DNA of 45,154 bases, from the NCBI GenBank assembly GCA_910585295.1, contig CAJUDE010000055.1:1-45154 (forward strand). Reading direction: 5' to 3'. The stretch comes from an uncultured Lachnospiraceae bacterium (lineage in GTDB: Bacteria > Bacillota > Clostridia > Lachnospirales > Lachnospiraceae). Position 1 is the first letter of the stretch; every line of letters begins with the position of its first letter. Both the position numbers and the translations under genes were made by a program. Shown one piece after another: positions 32,280 to 40,601 of this stretch. The notes under the pieces were generated by a model that had not been told where the DNA came from, searched no databases, and saw nothing but the letters and a program-made list of their open reading frames with translations.

Positions 32280-32984
32280 ATGAAAGATAAGATTTTGGTA
32301 GTAGATGATGAAAAGGAAATTGCAGATTTGGTTACATTTTATTTGGAAAGTGAGAACTTTGAGATTGTCACTAGTTATTCAGCAGAAGATGCGTTGGGGC
32401 ATATAAAAAAAGGCAAATTTGACCTTGCCATACTGGATATTATGCTTCCAGGTTCCAGCGGCTTTGAACTATGCAAAAAGATTAGGGAAGCCTATAATTA
32501 CCCAGTGATTATGCTGACGGCGAAGGATGAAGAGATTGATAAGATCCGCGGCTTAATGCTAGGGGCGGATGATTATATGACCAAGCCATTCCGCCCCCTG
32601 GAGCTGGTTGCCCGGGTCAAAGCACAGCTGCGCCGCTATAAACGGTACAACCAGCCTCAGTCTGCAGAGGGGCAGGACAGCTCTTTGCTGGTGCATGGCG
32701 GGCTTTTGATGAATGTAAAGACCCATGAGTGCCAGTTGGATGAAAAGCCCCTGGTGCTTACCCCTACAGAATTTTCGATTTTGAAGATTCTCTGTGAACG
32801 CAAAGGGGAAGTAGTCAGTTCAGAAGAATTGTTCCATGGGGTCTGGAAGGATGAATATTATAGCAAAAGCAATAACACAATAACAGTACATATCCGCCAT
32901 TTGCGGGAGAAGATGAATGATTCCGTGGAACATCCAAAGTACATTAAAACAGTCTGGGGAGTGGGCTACAAAATTGAAAACTGA
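32280..32984 (+). CDS. vanR: VanR-type response regulator
   Basis: A 234-aa OmpR-family regulator. Receiver: VVDDE (7-11), phospho-acceptor Asp53 (LAILDIMLPG), Thr/Lys at MLTAKDEEIDKIRGLMLGAD. The stretch GADDYMTKPFRPLELVARVK is characteristic of VanR. The winged-helix domain (about 135-230) ends HLREKMNDSVEHPKYIKTVW GVGYKIEN-like, standard for the family. TTAGGAG precedes the ATG. The vanS gene overlaps its end. It is expected to activate the vanG-vanXY-vanTm-vanTr unit and itself when phosphorylated by VanS. Confidence 0.9.
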   Translation: MKDKILVVDDEKEIADLVTFYLESENFEIVTSYSAEDALGHIKKGKFDLAILDIMLPGSSGFELCKKIREAYNYPVIMLTAKDEEIDKIRGLMLGADDYMTKPFRPLELVARVKAQLRRYKRYNQPQSAEGQDSSLLVHGGLLMNVKTHECQLDEKPLVLTPTEFSILKILCERKGEVVSSEELFHGVWKDEYYSKSNNTITVHIRHLREKMNDSVEHPKYIKTVWGVGYKIEN

Positions 32985-34182
32985 CAAGAAGGAAAGATTT
33001 AGTTTTAAAGGGTTTTGGAAAAGAAGGAAGAAAAATGCCGCATATTCCAAGCTTACGTTTCGGATTTTTATGCAGACCTTTGCTATTGTGCTACTGACTT
33101 TTTTTATTATTTTTACCTTTTACAGCCGTTTCTGGTTCCGGCGGGTAGGGGATTGGATTGTGAAATTTTTACAGGATGCATTCCATTTGGGCCGTGAAGA
33201 TGCATTGAATATTTATAAATATGGGCTGCGGGAAAATTCACGCCTGATTATTTTTGGCGCGGTGGCAGTCTGTTTCCTGCTGCTGTTCCGTTTTTCCCTG
33301 TCCTGGTTTATCCGGTATTTTAACGAGATTGACGCGGGGCTGGACAAATTGATTCAAGGCGACAAGAGAGAAATTGCCCTTTCTCCGGAGATGGCGCCAA
33401 TGGAGCGGAAATTAAATGTCCTGCGTGAGGCATTGGAAAAGCGTGAGCTGGAAGCGAAGCTGGCAGAGGAACGGAAAAATAACCTTGTTATGTACCTGGC
33501 CCACGACATACGCACGCCCCTGACGTCTGTAGTTGGGTATCTGAGCCTTTTGGAGGAGGCGCAAGACATGCCCTTGGAACAGAAGGCAAAGTATGTGCAT
33601 ATCACGCTGGACAAGGCAACCAGGCTGGAACAATTGATCAATGAGTTTTTTGAAATCACCAGGTATAACGTACAAGAGATTGTCCTGGAAAAAGAGAAGA
33701 TAGATTTATATTATATGCTGGTGCAGATGATAGAGGAATTTTATCCCTTGCTGGAAGAAAAAGGGAACCAGGCAGCGCTCCACTGCGATGAAAATGTGGT
33801 GGTGTATGGGGATTCTGTGAAGCTGGCAAGGGTGTTTAACAATATTTTGAAAAATGCCATTGCCTATAGCGATAAGGGAACCCAGATTGAAGTTTTTGTG
33901 GAAGAATTATATGAAGGGGCGAAGGGGGAAGGGAAGCAGCCAGATAAGATAACCATCCGTTTCCAGAACCAGGGGAAGACGATCCCGAAGGAGAAGCTGG
34001 AGTCTATTTTTCACCGGTTTTACCGGATGGATGAGGCAAGGAATTCAGATACCGGGGGCGCGGGGCTGGGGCTTGCCATCGCAAAAGAAATAGTAACCAG
34101 GCATGGGGGTAAAATCTATGCAGAAAGTGACCAAGGCCAGGTGGTATTCTGGGTGGAATTGCCTGGAGGCGGGGAGCTGTGA
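32974..34182 (+). CDS. vanS: VanS-type sensor histidine kinase
   Basis: A membrane kinase of about 402 aa. Two membrane helices (about 33-52 and 90-112) flank a short extracytoplasmic part of some 40 residues, typical of VanS. HAMP-like region, then HisKA with His177 in YLAHDIRTPLTSVVGYLSLL, then HATPase with FNNILKNAIAYS, RFQNQGKTIP, and GGAGLGLAIAKEIV. The HDIRTPLTS-VVGYLSLLEEA run is strongly VanS-like. The start is uncertain: TTG 32974, overlapping the vanR stop, follows GGGGAGTGGG; ATG 32917 is the in-frame alternative. It should sense vancomycin or cell-wall stress and phosphorylate VanR. Confidence 0.88.
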   Translation: MKTDKKERFSFKGFWKRRKKNAAYSKLTFRIFMQTFAIVLLTFFIIFTFYSRFWFRRVGDWIVKFLQDAFHLGREDALNIYKYGLRENSRLIIFGAVAVCFLLLFRFSLSWFIRYFNEIDAGLDKLIQGDKREIALSPEMAPMERKLNVLREALEKRELEAKLAEERKNNLVMYLAHDIRTPLTSVVGYLSLLEEAQDMPLEQKAKYVHITLDKATRLEQLINEFFEITRYNVQEIVLEKEKIDLYYMLVQMIEEFYPLLEEKGNQAALHCDENVVVYGDSVKLARVFNNILKNAIAYSDKGTQIEVFVEELYEGAKGEGKQPDKITIRFQNQGKTIPKEKLESIFHRFYRMDEARNSDTGGAGLGLAIAKEIVTRHGGKIYAESDQGQVVFWVELPGGGEL

Positions 34183-34218
34183 TATAATATTCTTAAATTG
34201 GTGTAAGGAGGAATCAAT

Positions 34219-34620
34219 ATGGAGTTGGCATAAGAAATCTTAATACAAGAGGCAAAAAGCTTTAGTGAAATCTTTTCAACAAAAAATAATACTTCTTTGC
34301 TGGGTGTTACGGATGGCAAAGCTGTAGGAACATACATGGAACATTTTTTTCAAGACTATCTCCGAAGTAAATATGAAATGGCAATTGGCAGCAGTGCTTT
34401 AGGGATTGATTTGCCCTCTGTAAACACGGACGTCAAAACTACGAGCTGCACACAGCCTCAGAGCAGCTGCCCCTTTCATTCGGCAAGGCAGAAGATTTTA
34501 GCAAATCCTCCAGAGCAGGGGTATTTAACCATAAGCAATGCGCTTCAATGGAGATTGCAATACAAACGGGTTATCGGTTTAAATAATTCTATTGGTGGTG
34601 TGGTCAATTATGTCTGGTGA
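34219..34620 (+). pseudogene. Type II restriction endonuclease, inactivated
   Basis: AAGGAGG precedes ATG 34219, but the fifth codon is TAA (M-E-L-A-stop; probably CAA to TAA). The same frame then continues open to 34620. It contains a PD-(D/E)xK-type core: IGSSALGIDLP, then NTDVKTTS, then QPQSSCPFHSARQKI, as in type II restriction enzymes that sit beside an adenine methyltransferase. After SARQKI the expected middle part is absent and the sequence jumps to a tail-like NALQWRLQYKRVIGL, so an in-frame internal deletion is likely. The gene is dead by two independent lesions. It lies between vanS and vanG. Confidence 0.7.
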
Positions 34621-36081
34621 TGAAAAAAAGAATTTGGTGACTACCAGACACCAATAGATTTTTGCTATAAAGTATGCGAATATATTAAGCGGCAAGGTTT
34701 TGCAGTAGGGGTAAAAGCAATCCTTGAGCCTACTTGCGGCGTTGGTAATTTTTTAAGTTCTGCATCCTCTATTTTTGGCCGCAGTAATATTTTTGGTATC
34801 GAAATTAATGAAAAATACGCACAATTTTCAAGAGAAGCCGCCCCGTCTGCAAAAGTAATTACTGATAATATCTTTGATGTAAATACAAAGCAGGTATGTG
34901 GGACAAGCGATGTCTTAGCGATAGGTAACCCGCCTTGGGCAGCGAATGCTGATTTATTTTACAACTTACCAGAAAAGAACAATTTCAAGGGAGTGCGGGG
35001 GATCGAGGCTCTCACAGGTTCTTCTAATTTTGATATTTGTGAATATATCATATTGAAATTGATTGGCGAATATAAACATACCAACAGTACTATCTGTATG
35101 TTATGCAAAACGTCAGCTGCAAGAAATGTTATGCTTGAAATAGCGAGAAATCAAATCTGCTATGATAAAATAGAAATATTAAATTTTAACAGCAACAAGA
35201 TTTTTGGCGTTTCTGCAGCAGCTTGCGTATTTATTATCAAGCTATCACTAGAGGAGAAGCATACATCTGTTGTGTGCGATGTAAAAAACTTTGATGATGG
35301 TTCTTTGCAGGATACATTGATTGTAAAAGATGGGGCAGTCAAAACATTAAATACTTTGGTTGACCTTGAAGGAGCTTGCCAACTTGTTTGGCGCTCTGGA
35401 ATCAAGCATGATTGCAGTAAAGTAATGGAGTTTAGCCTTACGGGTGGCAAACTTATAGATAAGCAAAACGCCATTGTAGATATTGAAAGGGACTTAGTGT
35501 TCCCACTTGTGAAATCCAGTGCTTTTAAACAGCCTATTCTGACAAATTTTACAAAGTTTATTATTACATAAACAAAACCAAAACAAGATACTAAATATAT
35601 CCGATCTTTATACCCCCATACCTGGGAATATTTGAATCGTAATATGGATTACTTTGATAAAAGGAAAAGTGTTATTTATAGGAACTCTGTTCCTTTCGCT
35701 ATGTTTGGGATTGGCGATTATAGTTTTTCCCCTTACAAAGTAGGCCTCTCTGAATTTTATAAAAAGCCACAGTTTTGTTTACTCCATTCAACGAAGCCTG
35801 TTATGACAGACGATACTGCCTATTTTCTCTCGTTTAAGGATTATGATATTGCTTATGCTATGATGTTGCTGTTAAATAGTAAAACGGTTCAGCAGTTTCT
35901 TATGTCAATTGCTTTTTTGGATAACAAGAGGCCATATACGGTAAAACTTTTGTCTTGCCTCGACCTAAAAAAGTGTATTGCCACTGTCTCTTTTCGTGAA
36001 ATTGCTAATACTGAAGTAGAACTTCAATTGCCACGATACATTACTGCTGGAATGTATGCAAAGTTCAAAAATTATATTTAG
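34610..36081 (+). pseudogene. N6-adenine DNA methyltransferase, inactivated
   Basis: A type II adenine methyltransferase relic. Its start (ATG 34610) overlaps the endonuclease relic by 11 nt. The frame is broken at the A7 run 34623-34629 (one missing A would restore it) and by an in-frame TAA at 35569-35571 (probably from CAA). Otherwise it reads as about 490 aa: EFGDYQTPIDFC, the SAM motif ILEPTCGVGNFL, GIEIN and the catalytic IGNPPW (motif IV), then a target-recognition region including FGIGDYSFSPYKVGLSEFYK. Base composition is clearly more AT-rich than the van genes, indicating separate origin. No active product is expected. Confidence 0.8.
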
Positions 36082-36249
36082 CAATCAGCACATAAGACAC
36101 GAATGCTTGTCCGCCAACCTATCAAATGGGAGGCAGGCATTTACCAGATATCCATGCGGGCATGTCTACAGTGATAGGGTAAGGGAGCCATAATTCAAGA
36201 ATATATTAATGTATTCTTAGGAAAGTAACAACGGAATATTAAAACAAAT

Positions 36250-36294
36250 AAGAACTCTGTCCGGTAAAATTAATTTATAGGACAGGGTTCTTTT
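36250..36294 (+). terminator. Terminator after the restriction-modification relic
   Basis: AAGAACTCTGTCC (36250-36262) pairs with GGACAGGGTTCTT (36280-36292), one mismatch, then TTTT. It would block read-through from vanRS into vanG. The stretch 36082-36249 holds nothing I can identify. Confidence 0.8.
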
Positions 36295-36305
36295 ATGACG
36301 TTTTT

Positions 36306-36353
36306 GTCATTTGAAAGTCACCAGCCTGTCATTTGCAAGGGGTAAAATATAAA
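36306..36353 (+). promoter_or_regulatory. Predicted VanR operator and vanG promoter
   Basis: GTCATTTGAAAG (36306-36317) is repeated as GTCATTTGCAAG (36328-36339), 11 of 12 identical, with start-to-start distance 22 bp (two helix turns). A TAAAAT (36343-36348) or TATAAA (36348-36353) -10 follows, without a matching -35, as in activator-dependent promoters. Best candidate for phospho-VanR binding. Confidence 0.55.
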
Positions 36354-36390
36354 TAATCAAACAAGGCACATAAGAAGGAGAGCTAAGGTT

Positions 36391-37440
36391 ATGGAAGACA
36401 AGAACAGGAAAAAAATAGCGGTTTTATTTGGAGGATGCTCCAGTGAATATGAGGTTTCCCTGCAGTCAGCTTATGCAGTCATTACACATATGGATGTTGC
36501 ACGTTACGAGCCAGTGTTAATTGGCATCGACCGGGAGGGACGGTGGTACCTTTACCAGGGGGATGTGGCAAAAATACCAGGGGACAATTGGTACAGTGAA
36601 GAAGAATGCATTCCAGTTGCGGCGTCGCCAGACAAAGGGCTGCATGGGATAATCCTTCTGAAACAGCAAGGCATAGAGACAATTTCACTGGATGGGGCGT
36701 TGCCAATCCTGCATGGGAAAAATGGGGAGGACGGGACAGTCCAAGGGGTTCTGGAATTGGCAGAAATCCCTTTGATTGGATGCGGCACAATGAGTTCCGC
36801 TATATGCATGGACAAAGAGACCGCCCACCGCCTGGCAAAAGAGTGCGGCGTAAAAGTGCCAAAATCCTATACATTTTCCTGGGAGGGGATAGATTGGGGG
36901 CAAGTAGGGAGGCGGGGCATGGAGCTGGGGTATCCCTTATTTGTAAAGCCCCTGCGCGCCGGGTCATCTTTTGGGATTACCAAAGTGGACCAGCCCAAAG
37001 ATTTGCAAGGGGCGATAGAGCATGCGTTTGAGTACGATTCCCAGGTTATCTTGGAAGAAATGGTTGATGGGTTTGAAGTGGGCTGTGCGGTGCTTGGGAC
37101 AAATGAGCTGATTGTGGGCGCGGTGGATGAGATAGAATTGTCAGAAGGGTTTTTTGACTATACAGAAAAGTATACGCTGAAATCTTCAAACATCCATGTG
37201 CCAGCGCGAATTTCCCCAGAAAAAGCAAAAGAGGTGCAAGAAGCCGCAAAGGCAATCTACCGAGGGCTTGGATGCAGCCATTTTGCGAGGGTGGATATGT
37301 TCCTGACCCCGGACGGTGAACTGTATTTTAATGAAGTGAACACAATTCCTGGTTTTACTTCCCACAGCCGTTATCCCAATATGATGAAAGCAGCCGGGGT
37401 GTCCTTTCAGGAACTTTTGACCCGTTTGTTGGAACTGTAA
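36391..37440 (+). CDS. vanG: VanG-type D-alanine-D-serine ligase
   Basis: A 349-aa ATP-grasp ligase of the Ddl/Van family. LFGGCSSEYEVSLQSA, HGKNGEDGTVQG, FVKPLRAGSSFG and FNEVNTIPGFTSHSRYPNMM are all present. The omega-loop reads GFFDYTEKYTLKSS (253-266), the EKY form of D-Ser ligases, unlike the EKG form of D-Lac ligases such as VanA. It joins D-Ala to D-Ser, giving precursors with weak vancomycin affinity. AAGGAGAG precedes the start. It heads the structural unit, after a terminator and a putative VanR operator. Confidence 0.9.
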   Translation: MEDKNRKKIAVLFGGCSSEYEVSLQSAYAVITHMDVARYEPVLIGIDREGRWYLYQGDVAKIPGDNWYSEEECIPVAASPDKGLHGIILLKQQGIETISLDGALPILHGKNGEDGTVQGVLELAEIPLIGCGTMSSAICMDKETAHRLAKECGVKVPKSYTFSWEGIDWGQVGRRGMELGYPLFVKPLRAGSSFGITKVDQPKDLQGAIEHAFEYDSQVILEEMVDGFEVGCAVLGTNELIVGAVDEIELSEGFFDYTEKYTLKSSNIHVPARISPEKAKEVQEAAKAIYRGLGCSHFARVDMFLTPDGELYFNEVNTIPGFTSHSRYPNMMKAAGVSFQELLTRLLEL

Positions 37441-37471
37441 CAGGCAAAACAGCAGCAAAATGGAGGGAATT

Positions 37472-38290
37472 ATGGCATTAGAAAATAGCAGAAAAGGGAA
37501 AAGGATAGAGCAGGCAGAGAAAAGCAGCAGTTTGTTGTTGATGGAACATAAGGTATATCAGGGAACTCTGGTATTGGTGAACAGGGAGCATCCAGTCAGG
37601 TACCAGCTTCCCCCAAAAGACCTGCGCCCAGTATTCCCTCAGCAGCCAGGGATTTTGATGGAAAAGGAAAGCGCTGGCATGTTGCGCAAGCTGCTATCCC
37701 ATATCCAAAATGGGCAAGAGGGAATCGTGGGGGTCAGCGGGTACCGTACAAAAGCAGAGCAAGCGGGCATTTTTGAAAGTTCATGGAAAGAGAATGGAAG
37801 GGAATTTACAGAAAAATATGTGGCAGCCCCAGACTGCAGTGAGCATCAGACGGGGCTTGCGATAGACCTGGCAAAGAATTGCCCGGAAATTGATTTCATC
37901 CGCCCGGCATTCCCTTATCATGGCGTCTGCCAGGAATTTCGGGAGTTGGCTGCAGGTTTTGGGTTTATAGAGCGTTATGCCAAGGAGAAGCAAACAGTGA
38001 CGGGGATTGGCGAGGAGCCATGGCATTTCCGATACGTTGGGCGGCCCCATGCGGAACTGATGCAGAGGGAAGGGCTGGCGCTGGAAGAGTATATCGGATG
38101 GTTAAAGCAGTTTGATTTGGAAAGGCGCCCCCTAGTTTTGCAAAAACCAGAGCTTACATACAGAATTGGGTATGTGAGGGCGCAAGGGAAATTGACAGAA
38201 TGGAAGATGGAGCTGCCGAAATCCCGGATAGAAATTTCTGGAAATAATGTGGATGGCTTTATTATCACATTGGCATTAAAGATGGAATAG
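37472..38290 (+). CDS. vanXY: VanXY-type D,D-peptidase
   Basis: A 272-aa zinc peptidase of the VanY/VanXY family, without signal peptide, hence cytosolic as in VanXY. Residues: SGYR (89-92), SEHQTGLAIDLA with zinc ligands His125 and Asp132, and EEPWHFRYVG with the catalytic glutamate 182 and zinc ligand His185. It removes D-Ala-D-Ala and the terminal D-Ala of pentapeptide so that D-Ser precursors prevail. ATG 37472 is chosen because GGAGGG (37462-37467) lies just upstream; an ATG at 37460 overlaps that site. An extra C-terminal part (about 225-272) extends past the catalytic core. Confidence 0.88.
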   Translation: MALENSRKGKRIEQAEKSSSLLLMEHKVYQGTLVLVNREHPVRYQLPPKDLRPVFPQQPGILMEKESAGMLRKLLSHIQNGQEGIVGVSGYRTKAEQAGIFESSWKENGREFTEKYVAAPDCSEHQTGLAIDLAKNCPEIDFIRPAFPYHGVCQEFRELAAGFGFIERYAKEKQTVTGIGEEPWHFRYVGRPHAELMQREGLALEEYIGWLKQFDLERRPLVLQKPELTYRIGYVRAQGKLTEWKMELPKSRIEISGNNVDGFIITLALKME

Positions 38291-38302
38291 GGTGGAGGGA
38301 GC

Positions 38303-39337
38303 ATGGGATATCGAAAAAATTATGGGGCGGTTGACAATTTCCGGCTGGCTGCGGCATTCTTAATTGTTGCAATCCACACGTCGCCGTTACAGTCTTTCAG
38401 TGAAGTGGCAGATTTCCTTGTGACTTATTGCGTTGGGCGTGTGGCAGTGCCGTTCTTTTTGATGGTGACAGGTTTTTTCGTATTGGCGCCTTATCAGAAA
38501 TGTTTGCGCCGCCCTATGCCTGCCAGGGAGCGTTCCATAGATAAAGTAAAGAAATTTTTTATGAAAACGGCAGCGCTGTATGGCGTTGCAATCCTTTTGT
38601 ACCTTCCAGTTATGGTTTATGCCAAGCAATGGAACCACAGTTTTGGGGAATGGATGAAAGAAATTTTCTTTGATGGAACGTTTTACCATCTTTGGTACCT
38701 TCCGGCGGTGCTGATGGGATGCCTTTTGCTAATGGGGATGATGCGCCTGTGCAGCCCTTTGGCAATATCTGTTTCTGTATTGGCTTTGTATCTGGTTGGG
38801 ACGGCTGGGGACAGCTATTACCTTTTGGTTAGCCAGGCGCCTGCCGTAAAGGCGGTTTATGAGGGCATTTTTATTGTCAGCTCTTATACCAGGAACGGCA
38901 TTTTTTTTGCCCCTGTTTTTTTATGGCTGGGTGTGCTGATTGCCAATGGGAAGCTGGAACTCTCAGCCCATCATGCGGCTGTTGGTTTTGGGGTTTCTTT
39001 GGTGGGAATGCTTGCAGAAGGGCTTTTGACCTGGGGCATGGGGTGGCAGAAGCATAATAGCATGTACATACTGCTGCTTCCAGTGATGTTTTTTCTTTTT
39101 GAATGGTTACTTTCTATGGAAGCGGCTTCTTCTGGGCTTTTGCGGGATGCGTCAATGTTCATTTATATTATCCATCCCATTTGCATTATCCTGGTACGGG
39201 GTGCGGCAGGCGCATTGAAACTGGAAAAAATATTGGTAACGCAGTCGCTTGTGCATTACCTGGCGGTCTGCATAGTGTCAGCGGCAATTTCTTTTGCAGC
39301 GGCAAAAGGGATGCAGTTATGGAAAAACAGGACATAG
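38303..39337 (+). CDS. vanTm: VanT membrane domain as a separate protein (acyltransferase-3 fold)
   Basis: A 344-aa membrane protein of the acyltransferase-3 type with about ten helices (NFRLAAAFLIVAIHTSPL, VPFFLMVTGFFVLAP, FYHLWYLPAVLMGCLLLMG, and others). In VanT of vanC/vanG clusters this domain is fused to the serine racemase and is thought to bring in L-Ser. Here it ends at TAG, with a second stop (TGA) and a GAGGTGAGGG ribosome site before the racemase, which follows in the same frame. The vanL cluster has such a split. GGTGGAGGG precedes its own ATG. Confidence 0.85.
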   Translation: MGYRKNYGAVDNFRLAAAFLIVAIHTSPLQSFSEVADFLVTYCVGRVAVPFFLMVTGFFVLAPYQKCLRRPMPARERSIDKVKKFFMKTAALYGVAILLYLPVMVYAKQWNHSFGEWMKEIFFDGTFYHLWYLPAVLMGCLLLMGMMRLCSPLAISVSVLALYLVGTAGDSYYLLVSQAPAVKAVYEGIFIVSSYTRNGIFFAPVFLWLGVLIANGKLELSAHHAAVGFGVSLVGMLAEGLLTWGMGWQKHNSMYILLLPVMFFLFEWLLSMEAASSGLLRDASMFIYIIHPICIILVRGAAGALKLEKILVTQSLVHYLAVCIVSAAISFAAAKGMQLWKNRT

Positions 39338-39346
39338 AGGTGAGGG

Positions 39347-40471
39347 ATGATGTATCAGAAAGGCAGGGCATGGATAGAGCTTGACCTGGCGCATTTAAAA
39401 CACAATATGGAGCAGTTCTGTTCCCTGCTCCCGCCAGACTGCGCGCTGATGCCTGCAGTAAAGGCGAATGCCTATGGGCATGGGGCAGTGTTGGTGTCTA
39501 AGGCGCTGCAGGAGCATGGGGTGCAAAACTTTTGCGTGGCTTCGGCGGCGGAAGGCGTGGAGCTGCGCCGGGGAGGGGTCACTGGGGAGATATTGGTGCT
39601 GTCCTACACCCATCCGGGGCAGTTTGACGACCTGATTGAATATAGGCTGGCACAGACTGTGGTAGACGGGGATTATGCACGTCAGATGCAGCGTGACGGG
39701 CGCAGGTTCACGGTCCATGTCGGAATTGACACAGGGATGCACCGTTTGGGGGAACGCTGGGAAAACGTGGAGGAAATTGTAAAAATATTCCAGGCCCCAA
39801 ACCTTACAGTCACAGGGCTTTATTCCCATTTATGTGTTTCAGATGGCAGGAATGCCGCGGAACGCGCGTATACATTGGAGCAAATCCATCATTTTGAGTA
39901 TGTGGTGGAGGAGTTGCATAGGCGGGGGTATTCTGGGTTTAAATGCCATCTGCAGGGGAGTTATGGCATATTAAATTATTCAGGGCTGTGCTTTGACTAT
40001 GCGAGGGCAGGGATTGCTTTGTATGGGATTTTGAGTGGGAAAAATGATAAAGTGGATGCGTCGGTAGATTTAAGGCCGGTACTGTCTTTAAAGGCCAGGG
40101 TGGAAAGCGTAAAGACTTTATACCAAGGGGAAAGCGCTGGGTATGGGATGGCATACAGCGCCAAGAAAGATCAAAAGATCGGCGTTTTATCTATTGGGTA
40201 TGCAGACGGCGTCCCACGCAGCCTGTCAAACCAGGGCTGGGTATTGTGCAATGGGAAGGCCGCGCCCATAATTGGACGTATCTGTATGGACCAGATGATG
40301 GTGGATTTCAGTGAAGTCAGCCAGGTAGAAGCAGGGGATGAGGCGGTTTTGATTGGAAAGTCTGGGAATTTGGAGATCCGTGCGGAGGATATGGCTCAGT
40401 GGGCAGGCACAATCAGCAACGAAATATTAAGCCGGATGGGGGGACGGCTGGAGCGGCTGGTAAAAGAATAA
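39347..40471 (+). CDS. vanTr: Serine racemase subunit of VanT (alanine racemase fold)
   Basis: A 374-aa PLP-dependent racemase. PAVKANAYGHG carries the PLP lysine Lys39; AGYGMAY has the catalytic tyrosine Tyr266; IGRICMDQM is the conserved phosphate-site loop. Near the C terminus TISNEIL has Asn358 where alanine racemases have tyrosine (in INYE or ISYE); an Asn here was reported as a feature of serine-racemising VanT (VanTG Asn696), from memory. It would make D-Ser for VanG. It lies ten bases after vanTm, in frame with it but separated by two stops. It could have some alanine racemase activity. Confidence 0.87.
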   Translation: MMYQKGRAWIELDLAHLKHNMEQFCSLLPPDCALMPAVKANAYGHGAVLVSKALQEHGVQNFCVASAAEGVELRRGGVTGEILVLSYTHPGQFDDLIEYRLAQTVVDGDYARQMQRDGRRFTVHVGIDTGMHRLGERWENVEEIVKIFQAPNLTVTGLYSHLCVSDGRNAAERAYTLEQIHHFEYVVEELHRRGYSGFKCHLQGSYGILNYSGLCFDYARAGIALYGILSGKNDKVDASVDLRPVLSLKARVESVKTLYQGESAGYGMAYSAKKDQKIGVLSIGYADGVPRSLSNQGWVLCNGKAAPIIGRICMDQMMVDFSEVSQVEAGDEAVLIGKSGNLEIRAEDMAQWAGTISNEILSRMGGRLERLVKE

Positions 40472-40477
40472 AAACTA

Positions 40478-40509
40478 AGCCCTTTTCCCACGGGCAATGG
40501 GCTATGCAG
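40478..40509 (-). repeat. Short inverted fragment of the dispersed repeat
   Basis: TTCCCACGGGCAATGGGCTA to position 40509 matches, in reverse complement, the right end of copy A (22545-22569) at 21 of 25 positions. AGCCC/GGGCT (40478-40482, 40499-40503) forms a small hairpin directly after vanTr. Confidence 0.5.
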
Positions 40510-40601
40510 TGGCGGTAAAAGAATGGTAGCCAAATGTTTAAAATTAAGTTATAATAAACGGTAAATGGATTGCCGTCATTCAGGCAGAATCGAGGGATGA
40601 A

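Noticed and set aside
36606..37031. A 141-codon frame inside vanG
   Set aside because: Shadow frame; vanG itself has the conserved ligase motifs.
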